Positions 25,838 to 34,525 are shown, counted from the stretch's first letter. The stretch: 64,000 bases of DNA from Modestobacter sp. VKM Ac-2985 (GCF_026967925.1 NZ_JAPVBI010000001.1:1145613-1209612); one strand, 5' to 3'. Numbers and translations: made by a program. Notes: generated from the sequence alone by a model not told the origin.

Positions 25838-26929
25838 ATGCCAGCGGCCGCTCGGGGTTTCGACCGGTGCCCGCCGGGTCAGCGACCAGGAGTGGGTGCA
25901 GCGGAACAGACGGGCACCGCCGAGGAGCGGCCCGGCTGCCCCAAGCGGATGGTCTTCGGGCCGTGCGGCGGGGTGCGGGACGACGGGAGCTGCGAGGTGG
26001 CGGCGCACCCGTGCGTCTTCCTCGAGCCGCCGCTGCCGCGCTGGACCGCCCCGGCCCCGCCGGCCCCGCTGCGTCCTGCGAGGGGCTTGCTGGCGCGGGC
26101 CCGGACCGGGCCGGTGGTCCTCACCGACCTGACCGTGCGCGCGTTCGACCCGGCCTCGGTGCGGGCGGTCGTGGCCGCGCTGGCCCCGGTCAGTGACGGC
26201 CTGCTCATCGGGGAGCACCAGAACCGGCCCGACCTGCCACCCACGCTGATGGCGCAGGAGGTGCTGGCCGCCGGCGGCCGGCCGTGGACGACGCTGGCCT
26301 GCCGCGACCGCAACCGGGTCGTGCTGGAGCAGGAGCTGGCCGGCCTGGCCGCGGTGGGGGTCGACGGGGTGCTGTGCGTGACCGGCGACGGCCGGGGCCC
26401 GGGTGTGCGGCCCGGCGTCAGCTCCGTGTTCGACCTGGACGGGACCCGGCTCGCTGCCCTGGCCACCGCGGCCGGGCTGATCGCGGCGGTGCCCGAGTCG
26501 CCGGACGCGCCGCCGGTGCCGCTGCGCCCGCAGCGGGTGGCCGAGAAGGAACGCGCCGGAGCCCGGCTGTGCGTGCTCAACCACGTGGCCGGCCCGGCCC
26601 GGCTCGCAGCCTTCACCGCGGCCGCGCGGGCGGCCGGGGCGACCCTGCCGTTCGTCGCGTCGGTCGCCGTCTACACCGACGAGCGCTCGGCGCGCGTGCT
26701 GCAGGCCTTCCCCGGCCTGCACCTCGACGACACGGCGGTCGAGCGGGTGCTCACCGCACCCGACCCGATGGCCGCCGGCATCGATGCCGCGGTCCGGGAG
26801 GCCCGCACGCTGCTCGCCGTGCCGGGGGTGGTGGGGGTCAACCTGTCCGGGCTGGCATCGGCCGGTGGGCCGGCCGACGCCGCCGCAGTCAAGGCCGAGG
26901 TGGCCACCAGGATCCGGGAGGGCGCGTGA
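25838..26929 (+). CDS. MetV-MetF-type methylenetetrahydrofolate reductase-like fusion
   Basis: A 363-residue protein. Residues about 33-65 carry the MTHFR C-terminal/MetV-type Cys motif (GCPKRMVFGPCGGVRDDG, then SCEVAAHPC). A MetF-like TIM barrel follows (about 95-360) with ACRDRNRVVLEQEL and VLCVTGDGRG, the folate/FAD signature. In the usual fused or split systems the Cys-rich domain comes after MetF; here it is in front. It should act on methyl- or methylene-tetrahydrofolate. The start is uncertain: ATG 25838 or GTG 25892. It overlaps the methyltransferase gene by 4 bp. Confidence 0.75.
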   Translation: MPAAARGFDRCPPGQRPGVGAAEQTGTAEERPGCPKRMVFGPCGGVRDDGSCEVAAHPCVFLEPPLPRWTAPAPPAPLRPARGLLARARTGPVVLTDLTVRAFDPASVRAVVAALAPVSDGLLIGEHQNRPDLPPTLMAQEVLAAGGRPWTTLACRDRNRVVLEQELAGLAAVGVDGVLCVTGDGRGPGVRPGVSSVFDLDGTRLAALATAAGLIAAVPESPDAPPVPLRPQRVAEKERAGARLCVLNHVAGPARLAAFTAAARAAGATLPFVASVAVYTDERSARVLQAFPGLHLDDTAVERVLTAPDPMAAGIDAAVREARTLLAVPGVVGVNLSGLASAGGPADAAAVKAEVATRIREGA

Positions 26930-27690
26930 GCGAGATCGCCAGCGAGGCGATGGAGTCGGAGTTCGGCACGGTGGCCGGGTGGACCGAGGAGGCCGTGCGG
27001 GCCCTCGGCCCGGAGCACGCCGTGCCGGCCGGTTGCCGGGGCAGTGGCAGCGAGGGAGCGCTGCGCTGGCTGGCCGACGCGCTGGCCCTCCGCCCCGCGG
27101 ACCGGGTGCTCGACGCCGGCGCCGGGGTCGGCGGTCCGGCCGGCTGGCTGGCCGCCGACCGGGGCGTGCGGGCGGTCTGCGCCGAGCCGATGGCCGAGGC
27201 GGTGCACGCCAGCCGCACGCTGTTCGGGCTGCCCTCGGTGGTGGCGCTGTCGCAGGCGCTGCCGTTCACCGATGCCTCCTTCGACGCGGCCTGGAGCCTG
27301 GGCGTGCTGTGCACGACCCAGGAGAAGCCCGTGATGCTCGCCGAGCTGGCCCGCGTGCTGGCGCCCGGCGGCCGGCTCGGCCTGTTGGTGTTCGTGGCGG
27401 AGGCACCGCTGCCGCCGCCCCTGCCGGAGGGCAACAGCTTCCCGAGCCCGGCGGAGGTCGACGCCCTCCTGGCCCGGGCCGGCTTCTCGGTCACCGGCCG
27501 CGCCGACGCCGACCTGGCCGACAGCCCTCCGGAGTGGCAGCAGCGGGCCGACGCGGTCGACGCCGAGGTGCAGCGCCGGCACGGGGACGACCCGGCGTGG
27601 GCGCAGGCGCAGGAGCAGTCCCGCCGGGTGGGCCGGCTGTTGGGCTCGGGCGCACTGCGCCCCCGGCTGCTCACCGCCGTCCGCGCCTGA
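26926..27690 (+). CDS. SAM-dependent class I methyltransferase
   Basis: A 254-residue methyltransferase of the type 11 (UbiE-like) fold. Motif I is VLDAGAGVGGPAGWLA at about residues 62-77, the acidic residue after strand 2 is in VCAEPMAEAV, and LPFTDASFDAAWSLGVL plus LARVLAPGGRLGLLVF give the later motifs. The gene starts at GTG 26926 inside the preceding stop (GTGA), so it is coupled to the MetF-like gene. The substrate is unknown. Pairing with a folate enzyme and a flavin oxidoreductase hints at one-carbon or demethylation chemistry. Confidence 0.85.
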   Translation: MSEIASEAMESEFGTVAGWTEEAVRALGPEHAVPAGCRGSGSEGALRWLADALALRPADRVLDAGAGVGGPAGWLAADRGVRAVCAEPMAEAVHASRTLFGLPSVVALSQALPFTDASFDAAWSLGVLCTTQEKPVMLAELARVLAPGGRLGLLVFVAEAPLPPPLPEGNSFPSPAEVDALLARAGFSVTGRADADLADSPPEWQQRADAVDAEVQRRHGDDPAWAQAQEQSRRVGRLLGSGALRPRLLTAVRA

Positions 27691-27734
27691 TCACCGCTGG
27701 GCACAGGCGCGGGGGCCGCGGTGTTGCAGGGGGC

Positions 27735-28784
27735 GTGCACAGCGACGTCGTGGTGATCGGAGCCGGTCAGGCCGGGTTGTCGGCGGCGTACGCGCTGCAG
27801 CGGGCGGGCGCGGACTCCGCCGTCCTGGACGGGGACGCCGGGCCGGGCGGCGCCTGGCAGCACCGCTGGCCCTCGCTGCGGCTGGACGCGGCCCACCGGA
27901 TCCACCCGCTGCCCGGCCTGGCCCTGCCGGACGCCGACCCCGCGGCGCCGGCCAGTCAGGTGGTCGCCGACTACTTCGCCGACTACGAGCGTCGCTTCGA
28001 CCTGCCCGTGCACCGGCCGGTCGGCGTCCGTTCCGTCCGGCGCACCCCGGGTGGCTTCGCGCTGGACACCAGCGCGGGGGAGTGGACGGCGCGTGGGCTG
28101 GTCAACGCCACCGGCACCTGGACCCGGCCGTTCTGGCCGGCCTACCCCGGCCGGGAGCTCTTCGACGGCCGGCAACTGCACGCCGCCGAGTACCGCGGCG
28201 CGGAGGAGTTCCGCGGCCGGCACGTGGTCGTCGTCGGCGGCGGGACGTCCGCGGTGCAGCAGCTGGTCGAGATCAGTGCGGTCACCAGCACCACCTGGGT
28301 GACTCGGCGCGAGCCGGTCTGGCGCACCGGTGGGTTCGACGAGGACGCCGGCCGGGCCGCGGTGGCGCTGGTCGAGGAACGGGTGCGCGCGGGTCTGCCC
28401 CCGGGCAGCGTGGTCGGCGTGACCGGGCTGGTCGAGACCCCGGCGGTGCTCGCCGCCCGGGCCCGGGGTGTGCTGGACCGGCTGCCGGTGTTCGACCGGC
28501 TCACCGCCGACGGGGTGGTCTGGGACGGCGACCCGGGCCGGTTCGTGCCGGCGGACGTCGTGCTGTGGGCGACCGGGTTCCGGCCGGCGCTGGAGCACCT
28601 GGCGCCGCTGCGCCTGCGGACGCCCGGCGGGGGCATCGCGATGGACGGCACCCGCGTGGTCGCCGAACCGCGGCTGCACCTGGTGGGCTACGGGCCCTCG
28701 GCGAGCACGATCGGGGCCAACCGGGCCGGCCCGCGCGCCGCGCGGGAACTGCTCCGGACGCTGCGGGACGACATCGCGGCATGA
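27735..28784 (+). CDS. FAD-dependent NAD(P)/flavin oxidoreductase (flavin-monooxygenase-like)
   Basis: A 349-residue two-dinucleotide flavoprotein. The FAD site is VVVIGAGQAGLSAAYALQ at residues about 5-22. GPGGAWQHRWPSLRL follows, then the NADPH site VVVVGGGTSAVQQLVE near residue 165 and a C-terminal DVVLWATGFRPALEHL. The layout is that of flavin-containing monooxygenases and thioredoxin-reductase-like oxidases, although the FMO fingerprint FxGxxxHxxxY is not clearly present. GTG 27735 follows AGGGGG. It lies 44 bp after the methyltransferase gene, probably in the same operon. Substrate unknown. Confidence 0.85.
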   Translation: MHSDVVVIGAGQAGLSAAYALQRAGADSAVLDGDAGPGGAWQHRWPSLRLDAAHRIHPLPGLALPDADPAAPASQVVADYFADYERRFDLPVHRPVGVRSVRRTPGGFALDTSAGEWTARGLVNATGTWTRPFWPAYPGRELFDGRQLHAAEYRGAEEFRGRHVVVVGGGTSAVQQLVEISAVTSTTWVTRREPVWRTGGFDEDAGRAAVALVEERVRAGLPPGSVVGVTGLVETPAVLAARARGVLDRLPVFDRLTADGVVWDGDPGRFVPADVVLWATGFRPALEHLAPLRLRTPGGGIAMDGTRVVAEPRLHLVGYGPSASTIGANRAGPRAARELLRTLRDDIAA

Positions 28785-28830
28785 ACAGATCCTGCTGAAG
28801 GAGGCGGGTCGGCTCGTCACCCATTGGGGC

Positions 28831-28864
28831 TACAGTGAGTGATCGACCGACTACGTTTGCGTAG
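28831..28864 (+). promoter_or_regulatory. Putative promoter and leader hairpin of the DUF3494-sortase operon
   Basis: TACAGT at 28831-28836 is a good -10 hexamer. Downstream, CTACG-TTTG-CGTAG (28851-28864) forms a small hairpin, and a second one, CCGACG-CCCG-CGTCGG, lies near 28930-28945. A leader of about 120 nt would carry both. No clear -35 is seen. Confidence 0.4.
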
Positions 28865-28962
28865 GGTCGGGGTCGAGGGCATCCCGAGCACCGGCATCCA
28901 CGTCGATGACGTCTTCAGCGCACTGCTAGTCCGACGCCCGCGTCGGAGACAGGAGCGCCGAC

Positions 28963-30009
28963 GTGGCGTCGGTCCCCAGCACGCTCCCCAGCCCCACCCG
29001 CCGGACACGTCGTGACCGGCTCCGGTCGCCCGGCGCCCGCCGCACCACCCTCTGTGGCGTCGCGGTGGTGGCCGCCTCGGCCCTCGTCCTCACCACCGCC
29101 GGCAGTGCGCAGGCGGCGCCCGCGGCGACCGCCGTGCCGCTGGGCACCGCGGAGCCGTTCGCCGTGCTGTCCGGGTCGTCGTTCTCGAACACCGGCCCCA
29201 CCGTGATCGCCGGGGACATCGGCGCATCCGACCCCTCGATGGTCGGCACCACCTCGATCACGCTCACCGGCACCAACCACGGCAACGACGGCGTCACCGC
29301 CAGTGCGAACGCCGCGCTGACCAACGCCCTGGTGTCGGCCGCCGGTCAGGGGCCCGGGGACACCATCTCGGCCGATCTGGCCGGACAGACGCTCACCCCG
29401 GGCATCTACACCTCACCGTCCGCGCTCAGCATCGCCGGCCCCGTGCCGCTGGTCCTGGACGGTCAGGGTGACCCCAACGCGGTCTTCCTCTTCCAGGCGG
29501 GTTCCACGCTCATCACCCAGCCGGGCACCTCGGTCAGCCTCATCAACGGGGCGACCGCGTGCAACGTGTTCTGGCAGGTCAGCAGCTCGACCACGCTGGG
29601 CGTGAACTCGGTCTTCCGCGGCGTCGTCCTGACCCTGACGGACACCACGATGGACACCGGGGCCACGCTGGAGGGCTCGGTGCTCTCCAGCGGCGCAGTC
29701 ACCCTGGACAGCAACACGATCATCCGGCCGGCCTGCGCGACGCCGCCCTCGACACCCCCGACGACGGCACCCCCGACGACGGCGCCCCCGACGACGGCGC
29801 CCCCGACGACGGCACCGCCCACGACGACACCTCCGACGGCGTCGGCGTCCCCCACTGCGGCCGCCGACACGACCGGGGCCGAGGACGACGCCGACACCGG
29901 GGACGAGGACGAGACGACCTACGGCCAGGTCGGTCGCGTCCCGGTCGGCTCGGTCGACACCGGTGACGGCAGCACCGCAGACGTCCCCCTGGCGCGGCCG
30001 ACCCGGTGA
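28963..30009 (+). CDS. Secreted DUF3494 (ice-binding-type) protein with Pro/Thr stalk
   Basis: A 348-residue exported protein. A long basic N-region precedes the hydrophobic core GVAVVAASALVLTTAGSAQA, with cleavage after AQA at about residue 46. Residues about 55-255 are a DUF3494 beta-solenoid domain (FAVLSGSSFSNTGPTVIAGD through VLSSGAVTLDSNTIIRPAC), the fold of ice-binding and related adhesin-like proteins. A PTTAPPTTAPP stalk and an acidic region follow. The C-terminus VPVGSVDTGDGSTADVPLAR lacks LPXTG and a membrane helix. GTG 28963 is used; the class F sortase overlaps by 4 bp. An adhesive or antifreeze role is possible. Confidence 0.85.
   Translation: MASVPSTLPSPTRRTRRDRLRSPGARRTTLCGVAVVAASALVLTTAGSAQAAPAATAVPLGTAEPFAVLSGSSFSNTGPTVIAGDIGASDPSMVGTTSITLTGTNHGNDGVTASANAALTNALVSAAGQGPGDTISADLAGQTLTPGIYTSPSALSIAGPVPLVLDGQGDPNAVFLFQAGSTLITQPGTSVSLINGATACNVFWQVSSSTTLGVNSVFRGVVLTLTDTTMDTGATLEGSVLSSGAVTLDSNTIIRPACATPPSTPPTTAPPTTAPPTTAPPTTAPPTTTPPTASASPTAAADTTGAEDDADTGDEDETTYGQVGRVPVGSVDTGDGSTADVPLARPTR
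29761..29835. repeat. 15-bp tandem repeats encoding the PTTAP stalk
   Basis: Five units of the form ACGACGGCACCCCCG lie end to end; the second and third differ from the first at one base, and the last two are degraded. They encode repeated T-T-A-P-P pentapeptides, a flexible cell-wall-spanning stalk whose length may vary between strains. Confidence 0.85.
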
Positions 30010-30638
30010 CGGCTCCCGGACGGCGTCACTCGTGGCCGACCCGGGCACTGCTCGCCGTCGTCCTGACCGCCCTGGCGGTCACCACCAGCGGCTGTGCCGG
30101 CTCCGCGCCGGTCGCCGCGCCGGCAACGACGAGCACCGTGGCACCGGACGCCGTCGCGCCGGCCGCCGTGCTGCCCGCCGTGCTGGCCGCGTCCCGGCCG
30201 GTGCGGGTGCAGATCCCGGCCATCGGCGTCGACTCCGACCTGATGGACCTCGGACTGCAGCCCGACGGCACGCTCGAGGTGCCGCCGTCCGGCTTCCCGG
30301 CCGGTTGGTTCACCGACGCGCCCACCCCGGGAGAGCGCGGTCCGGCCGTCATCGCCGGGCACGTCGACTGGGCGGGCGCCCCGGGGGTCTTCGCCGAGCT
30401 CCGCGACGTGGTGGTCGGTGACGAGGTCACCGTGCAGCGGGAGGACGGCAGCACCGCGCTGTTCCGGGTCACCGAGGTCGGGCAGTACCCGAAGGACGCC
30501 TTCCCGACTGCTGCGGTCTACGCAGACCTGGACCACGCGGGGCTGCGCCTCATCACCTGCGGCGGCGAGTTCGACCCCGCCGCGCACAGCTACCTGGACA
30601 ACACCGTCGTCTTCGCCGACCTGGTGCTGCCGGCCTGA
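30006..30638 (+). CDS. Class F sortase
   Basis: A 210-residue secreted transpeptidase. The N-terminal membrane segment (ALLAVVLTALAVTTSGC) has a lipobox-like end, so membrane anchoring by helix or lipid is possible. The sortase barrel (about 65-208) has the catalytic His in VIAGHVDWAG, the Cys in LRLITCGGEFD and a C-terminal SYLDNTVVFADLV; the usual Arg position is not obvious to me. Class F sortases are the actinobacterial type, often next to single substrates. GTG 30006 lies within the stop of the DUF3494 gene (GTGA), so that protein is the expected substrate. Confidence 0.88.
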   Translation: MTAPGRRHSWPTRALLAVVLTALAVTTSGCAGSAPVAAPATTSTVAPDAVAPAAVLPAVLAASRPVRVQIPAIGVDSDLMDLGLQPDGTLEVPPSGFPAGWFTDAPTPGERGPAVIAGHVDWAGAPGVFAELRDVVVGDEVTVQREDGSTALFRVTEVGQYPKDAFPTAAVYADLDHAGLRLITCGGEFDPAAHSYLDNTVVFADLVLPA

Positions 30639-30674
30639 CCCCGGAGTCCGCCGACGCCCGGCGCCGGACGGGAG

Positions 30675-33062
30675 TCAGGCGCGGCGGTCCTGCTCCTTCA
30701 GCCGCACGGTGACCAGCGCGACGTCGTCCTCGGCGCGCTCGGGCAGCATCCGGGCCAGCAACTGGTCGGCCAGCTCGTCGACCGGCTCCTGCCAGACCCG
30801 GCCGAACTCCTCCCGCAGCCGTTCCACCCCGGTGTCGAAGAGCTGGTCGCGGCGCTCGACCAGCCCGTCGGTGTAGAGCAGCACGGTCGAGCCGCGGGGG
30901 ATGGTCAGCACGTGGTCGCGGCGCGCAGCCGTGGGGTCGACGCCCAGCAGCATGTCGGCACGCGCGCCGTCGAGGACCTCGACCTGCCCGTCCGGGCCGG
31001 CGACCACCGGCGGCAGGTGACCGGCGTTGGCCCAGCGCAGCCGGGTGACCCCGCGCCCGAGCTCCTCCGCCGTCTGCTCCAGGCGGGCGACGAGCACCGA
31101 CGCCATCGTCTTCAGCTCGAGACCGGACATGGCCCGGTCCAGCCGCTGGAGCACCCCGGCGGGGCTGTCGTCGCTGTCGTAGGTGATGCCGCGCAGGAGC
31201 CCGCGCAGCTGCCCCATGCAGGCCGCGGCCTCCGTGTCGTGCCCGACGACGTCCCCGATGACCAGCATCGTCGCGCCGTCGGGCTGCTGGAAGACGTCGT
31301 ACCAGTCGCCGCCGACCTGGGCCTCCCGCGCCGCCGGCACGTAGCGCACCGCGAAGTCCAGGTCGTCGCGCTCCGGTGGTGCCGACAGCAGGCTGCGCTG
31401 CAGGGTCAGGGCGGTACGGGCCACCCGCCGGGAGCGGGCGTAGAGCGCCTCCAGCAGGTTGTTGCGCAGCTCGCCGGCCTCGGCCAGCTCGGCCGGGCTC
31501 CATGCCTCCGAGCGGTTGCGCACCGTCTCCCGCCACCGGTCGAAGGACTTGCGCGGGGAGAGCCGGATGGAGTCGCCCTCCCGCTCGGCGATCGCCTTGT
31601 TGTGCGGGTCGCCGCCCCAGTCGACCGAGTGCACCTGCTCGCTGCGGGTCCAGATGACGTACTGCCCCTCGGGCAGCGGCAGCGCCAGCACCCCGCAGGC
31701 CAGCTCCGCGGGGACACCCAGCTGCGGTGCGACCAGGGGCAGTCGATCGGTGCTCACGACGTCGTCGGGCTGCTGACCGGCCCAGCGGGCCACCGCGCCG
31801 GCCACCTCCGGGGGAAGGGGGACACCGGCGCCGCCGGTGTGCCCCTGCAGGCTCACCACCACCGAGGAGGCCGGGACGACGTCGAGCAGGCCCGGGCGGC
31901 CGAGCACCGTCTCCGACAGCGGCCGGTCCTCGTCCAGCGCCGCGGCGGTCAGCCAGGCCATCGTCGACCGGACCCGCAGCGCCCGGCGGTGCTCCTCGTC
32001 CTCGGCGCGGTCGACCAGCCGCAGCGACAGCGTGGAGCCGAGGAACTCCGCGGCCGCGCGGGTGGCGTACGGCGGGGCGTGCGTGCCGGTGTAGTGGTGG
32101 CAGGCGATGAGGCCCCAGAGCTTCTCCCCGCGGAGCAGGGAGATCGACATCGAGGAGCGGACGCCCATGTTCTGCAGGTACTCGCAGTGGATGGGCGAGA
32201 CGCTGCGCAGCGTGGAGTAGGTGAGGTCCAGGGGCCGGCCGGTCGCGGGCAGGTCGACCGGCTCCAGCGGCGACGGCGTGTAGCTGACGTCGGAGATCAG
32301 CCGGATCCAGTTCTTCTCGTACAGCGCCCGCGCCTGGGCGGGGACGTCCGAGGCCGGGTAGTGCAGCCCGAGGAAGGAGTTCAGCTCGGGCAGCTTCGCC
32401 TCCGCGACGACCTCGCCGTTGTAGTCGGCGTCGTAGCGGTAGACCATCACCCGGTCGAACCCGGTGAGCGCCCGGACCGCCTCGGCGGTGATGTCGTAGA
32501 GGGCCTGGAGTGAACCGGCCCGGTTCAGGTCGGCGATCGTCCCGCGCACCGCCTGGTAGGTGTTCGGGAAGGAGAACGGCCGCGGCCCGTAGGCGGGCTC
32601 GAGCTCGACGATCAGCGTGCTGGCCGAGGGGGTCACGACCTGGCCGTCGACCGGTGAGGTGCCCACGGGGGTCGGCAGCGTGCTGCCGTCGGGGGCGTGG
32701 TTGGACCGGTGCAGGATCGCGTCGACCGGAGAGGGCGTGCCGTCGCAGTCCAGGATCAGCTCGACCGGGTTGCGCTCGCGCAGGTCGCCGAAGGCGCTGG
32801 CCGATCGGGCGATCGCCCCGGCCGGCACCGACCCGACCACGTCGGCGAGCGGACGGCCCAGTGCCTCGTCCCAGGCCGTGCCGACGACGTCGGCCAGGTT
32901 GCGGGACACCTGGCGGACCACCATGTCCGGCTCGCTGACCGCCAGCAGCACCCCCCGCGGCTGGATGCTGCCGGGCACGTGGATCGGCTCGCGCTCGCAG
33001 TTGCTCAGGTCGACCGGCTCGCCGGGCGCCAGCCAGGGGCCCGCCTGCAGTTGATCCGTCAC
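30675..33062 (-). CDS. Bacteriophytochrome with PP2C (SpoIIE) phosphatase output
   Basis: A 795-residue photoreceptor. The biliverdin-attaching Cys22 is in SNCEREPIHVPGSIQPRG. A PAS domain, a GAF domain with YPASDVPAQARALY (the DIP motif, Val for Ile) and SPIHCEYLQNMGVRSSMS (pyrrole-water His), and a PHY domain with the tongue motif LSPRKSFDRW follow. The last 240 residues are a SpoIIE-type PP2C phosphatase (GGDWYDVF, VIGDVVGHD, WANAGHLPP, LLYTDGLVE, DDVALVTV) with its metal Asp residues. Red/far-red light should set phosphatase activity on an anti-sigma-factor antagonist. GTG 33062 is the start. Confidence 0.93.
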   Translation of the reverse strand: MTDQLQAGPWLAPGEPVDLSNCEREPIHVPGSIQPRGVLLAVSEPDMVVRQVSRNLADVVGTAWDEALGRPLADVVGSVPAGAIARSASAFGDLRERNPVELILDCDGTPSPVDAILHRSNHAPDGSTLPTPVGTSPVDGQVVTPSASTLIVELEPAYGPRPFSFPNTYQAVRGTIADLNRAGSLQALYDITAEAVRALTGFDRVMVYRYDADYNGEVVAEAKLPELNSFLGLHYPASDVPAQARALYEKNWIRLISDVSYTPSPLEPVDLPATGRPLDLTYSTLRSVSPIHCEYLQNMGVRSSMSISLLRGEKLWGLIACHHYTGTHAPPYATRAAAEFLGSTLSLRLVDRAEDEEHRRALRVRSTMAWLTAAALDEDRPLSETVLGRPGLLDVVPASSVVVSLQGHTGGAGVPLPPEVAGAVARWAGQQPDDVVSTDRLPLVAPQLGVPAELACGVLALPLPEGQYVIWTRSEQVHSVDWGGDPHNKAIAEREGDSIRLSPRKSFDRWRETVRNRSEAWSPAELAEAGELRNNLLEALYARSRRVARTALTLQRSLLSAPPERDDLDFAVRYVPAAREAQVGGDWYDVFQQPDGATMLVIGDVVGHDTEAAACMGQLRGLLRGITYDSDDSPAGVLQRLDRAMSGLELKTMASVLVARLEQTAEELGRGVTRLRWANAGHLPPVVAGPDGQVEVLDGARADMLLGVDPTAARRDHVLTIPRGSTVLLYTDGLVERRDQLFDTGVERLREEFGRVWQEPVDELADQLLARMLPERAEDDVALVTVRLKEQDRRA

Positions 33063-33231
33063 GCAGTGGCCCCGTTCATCGCCGCAGTGGAGGCCCGCCG
33101 CTGTTCGACGGGGTGGTGACCGGCCGTCCCGGAGGGCGGGCGACGGAACCCGTCGGCGTTCGCGGCCACCCGGTCCCCGTCGGTCATGGCGTCGTTCCCA
33201 TGCCGGGTGGACGCTCGTCGTGCACAGTTCA

Positions 33232-34434
33232 TCAGTCAGCCGAGCTTAGGTCACCGGTGCGGTCGGCGAGTTCCGGAACCCGGTTCGCCGACGTGAGCCG
33301 CGCCGCACGGACGCCCAGGTGCAGCAGCAGCCGGTCGGCCCCGTCGGCGAGGTCCAGCCCGGTGAGCTCGGCGATCCGGCCGAGCCGGTAGTAGAGCGTC
33401 TGCCGGTGGATGCACAGCTGGGCCGCCGCCCGCTGCGGGCTGCCGGCGCAGTCCAGCCACGCCTCGGCGGTGCCGGTGAGCACCGGGTCGGCGAGCAGCC
33501 GCGCCAGCGACGGGTCCGGCCCGGGCAACGCAGCGACCTGGCGCCACGCGCCGAGCTCGGACCAGGACGCCGCCGGGGCCAGCCGGGGGTCGACGGCGGC
33601 GACCCGGGCCGCGGTCTGCGCCTCGTGCCACTGGGCGGGGAGCTCCAGGCAGCCGCGCCGGGGAGCGGCGACGCCGGCCGTGCTGCCCGCCGGGAGCCGG
33701 GCGAGGGCGGCTGCGCTCAGCGCCCCGGCCGGACGGGTGTCGCCGTCCCCGGACAGGGGCAGCAGCACCGCGGCCGCGACGGCGTCGGTGCGCGCGGGGA
33801 GCACGGCGGTGACCGCGCCGGCGCCGGGCGGCGTCCAGTCGGTGGGCAGGCCGCCGGCGGCCGGGCGCAACGCCACCAGCGTCACCGTCGTCCGGTCGCC
33901 CCCCAGGGCGTCGGTCAGCTCCCGCACCGCCCGTCCGGCCGCGGCACCGGTGAGCACGGCACGCAGCGCGGCGGACAGGTCGGCGGTGCCGGGCCGGCCC
34001 TCCGCGAGCAGCCGGCCCGCCTCGGCGGCCAGCGCCACCGCCTCGGCCAGGCCGGGGGCGGCCGGGTCGCCGACGTCGGTCCGGCCCTCGTCGAGCAGCC
34101 AGAGGTAGCCCTGCAGCCGCCCGCTGGCGCGCACCGGCAGGCACAGCCGGGTGAGGATGCCGGCCGCCGGGTCGGCCGGCACCCGCAGCGGGTCGGTGGC
34201 GTCGGCGATGCCGAACTCCTCGAACCGGCGGCGCACCTCCGGCGTCGAGCCCCTGCCCAGGATGGAGCGCGCCCGGACGGCGTCCATCGTGCTGCCCGCG
34301 TCCCCGCCGTCGTCGCCCCCCGGCTCGCCGTGCGCGCAGAACGCGAGCATCGTGAAGTCGCGGTCCTCCAGCGTCGCCGGGGCGGCGAGCAGCCGGGAGA
34401 CCTCGTCCACCAGGTCCTGCAGGTCGTCACGCAC
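33232..34434 (-). CDS. PucR-family regulator, probable PutR of proline catabolism
   Basis: A 400-residue regulator. The N-terminal 150 residues are a GAF-like region (ILTRLCLPVRASGRLQGYLW), the middle is a degenerate GGDEF-like domain (CdaR type), and the C-terminal 60 residues are the PucR helix-turn-helix (AGSPQRAAAQLCIHRQTLYY, then RLGRIAELTGLDL). It is divergent from proline dehydrogenase with a 173-bp gap, the arrangement of actinobacterial PutR activators. The start codon is GTG 34434. I infer that it responds to proline and activates the putA-like/pruA operon. Confidence 0.85.
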   Translation of the reverse strand: MRDDLQDLVDEVSRLLAAPATLEDRDFTMLAFCAHGEPGGDDGGDAGSTMDAVRARSILGRGSTPEVRRRFEEFGIADATDPLRVPADPAAGILTRLCLPVRASGRLQGYLWLLDEGRTDVGDPAAPGLAEAVALAAEAGRLLAEGRPGTADLSAALRAVLTGAAAGRAVRELTDALGGDRTTVTLVALRPAAGGLPTDWTPPGAGAVTAVLPARTDAVAAAVLLPLSGDGDTRPAGALSAAALARLPAGSTAGVAAPRRGCLELPAQWHEAQTAARVAAVDPRLAPAASWSELGAWRQVAALPGPDPSLARLLADPVLTGTAEAWLDCAGSPQRAAAQLCIHRQTLYYRLGRIAELTGLDLADGADRLLLHLGVRAARLTSANRVPELADRTGDLSSAD

Positions 34435-34525
34435 CGGGAGTTCCTCTCACCGTTTCAGACGATCGTACGAGGGTGTCCCGGCGAGTCCGGACATCTGTCG
34501 ATGGTGCTCAGCGGGTCGCCGTCCC

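Noticed and set aside
29761-29835. Tandem repeats considered as a CRISPR-like array
   Set aside because: The units are contiguous, 15 bp, in frame and encode a Pro/Thr stalk; there are no spacers.
33232-34434. Long alternative reading frames over the PucR regulator and over several other genes
   Set aside because: Frames opposite or shifted to real genes are long throughout because of the high GC content; they lack family motifs, and the named genes have clear motifs.
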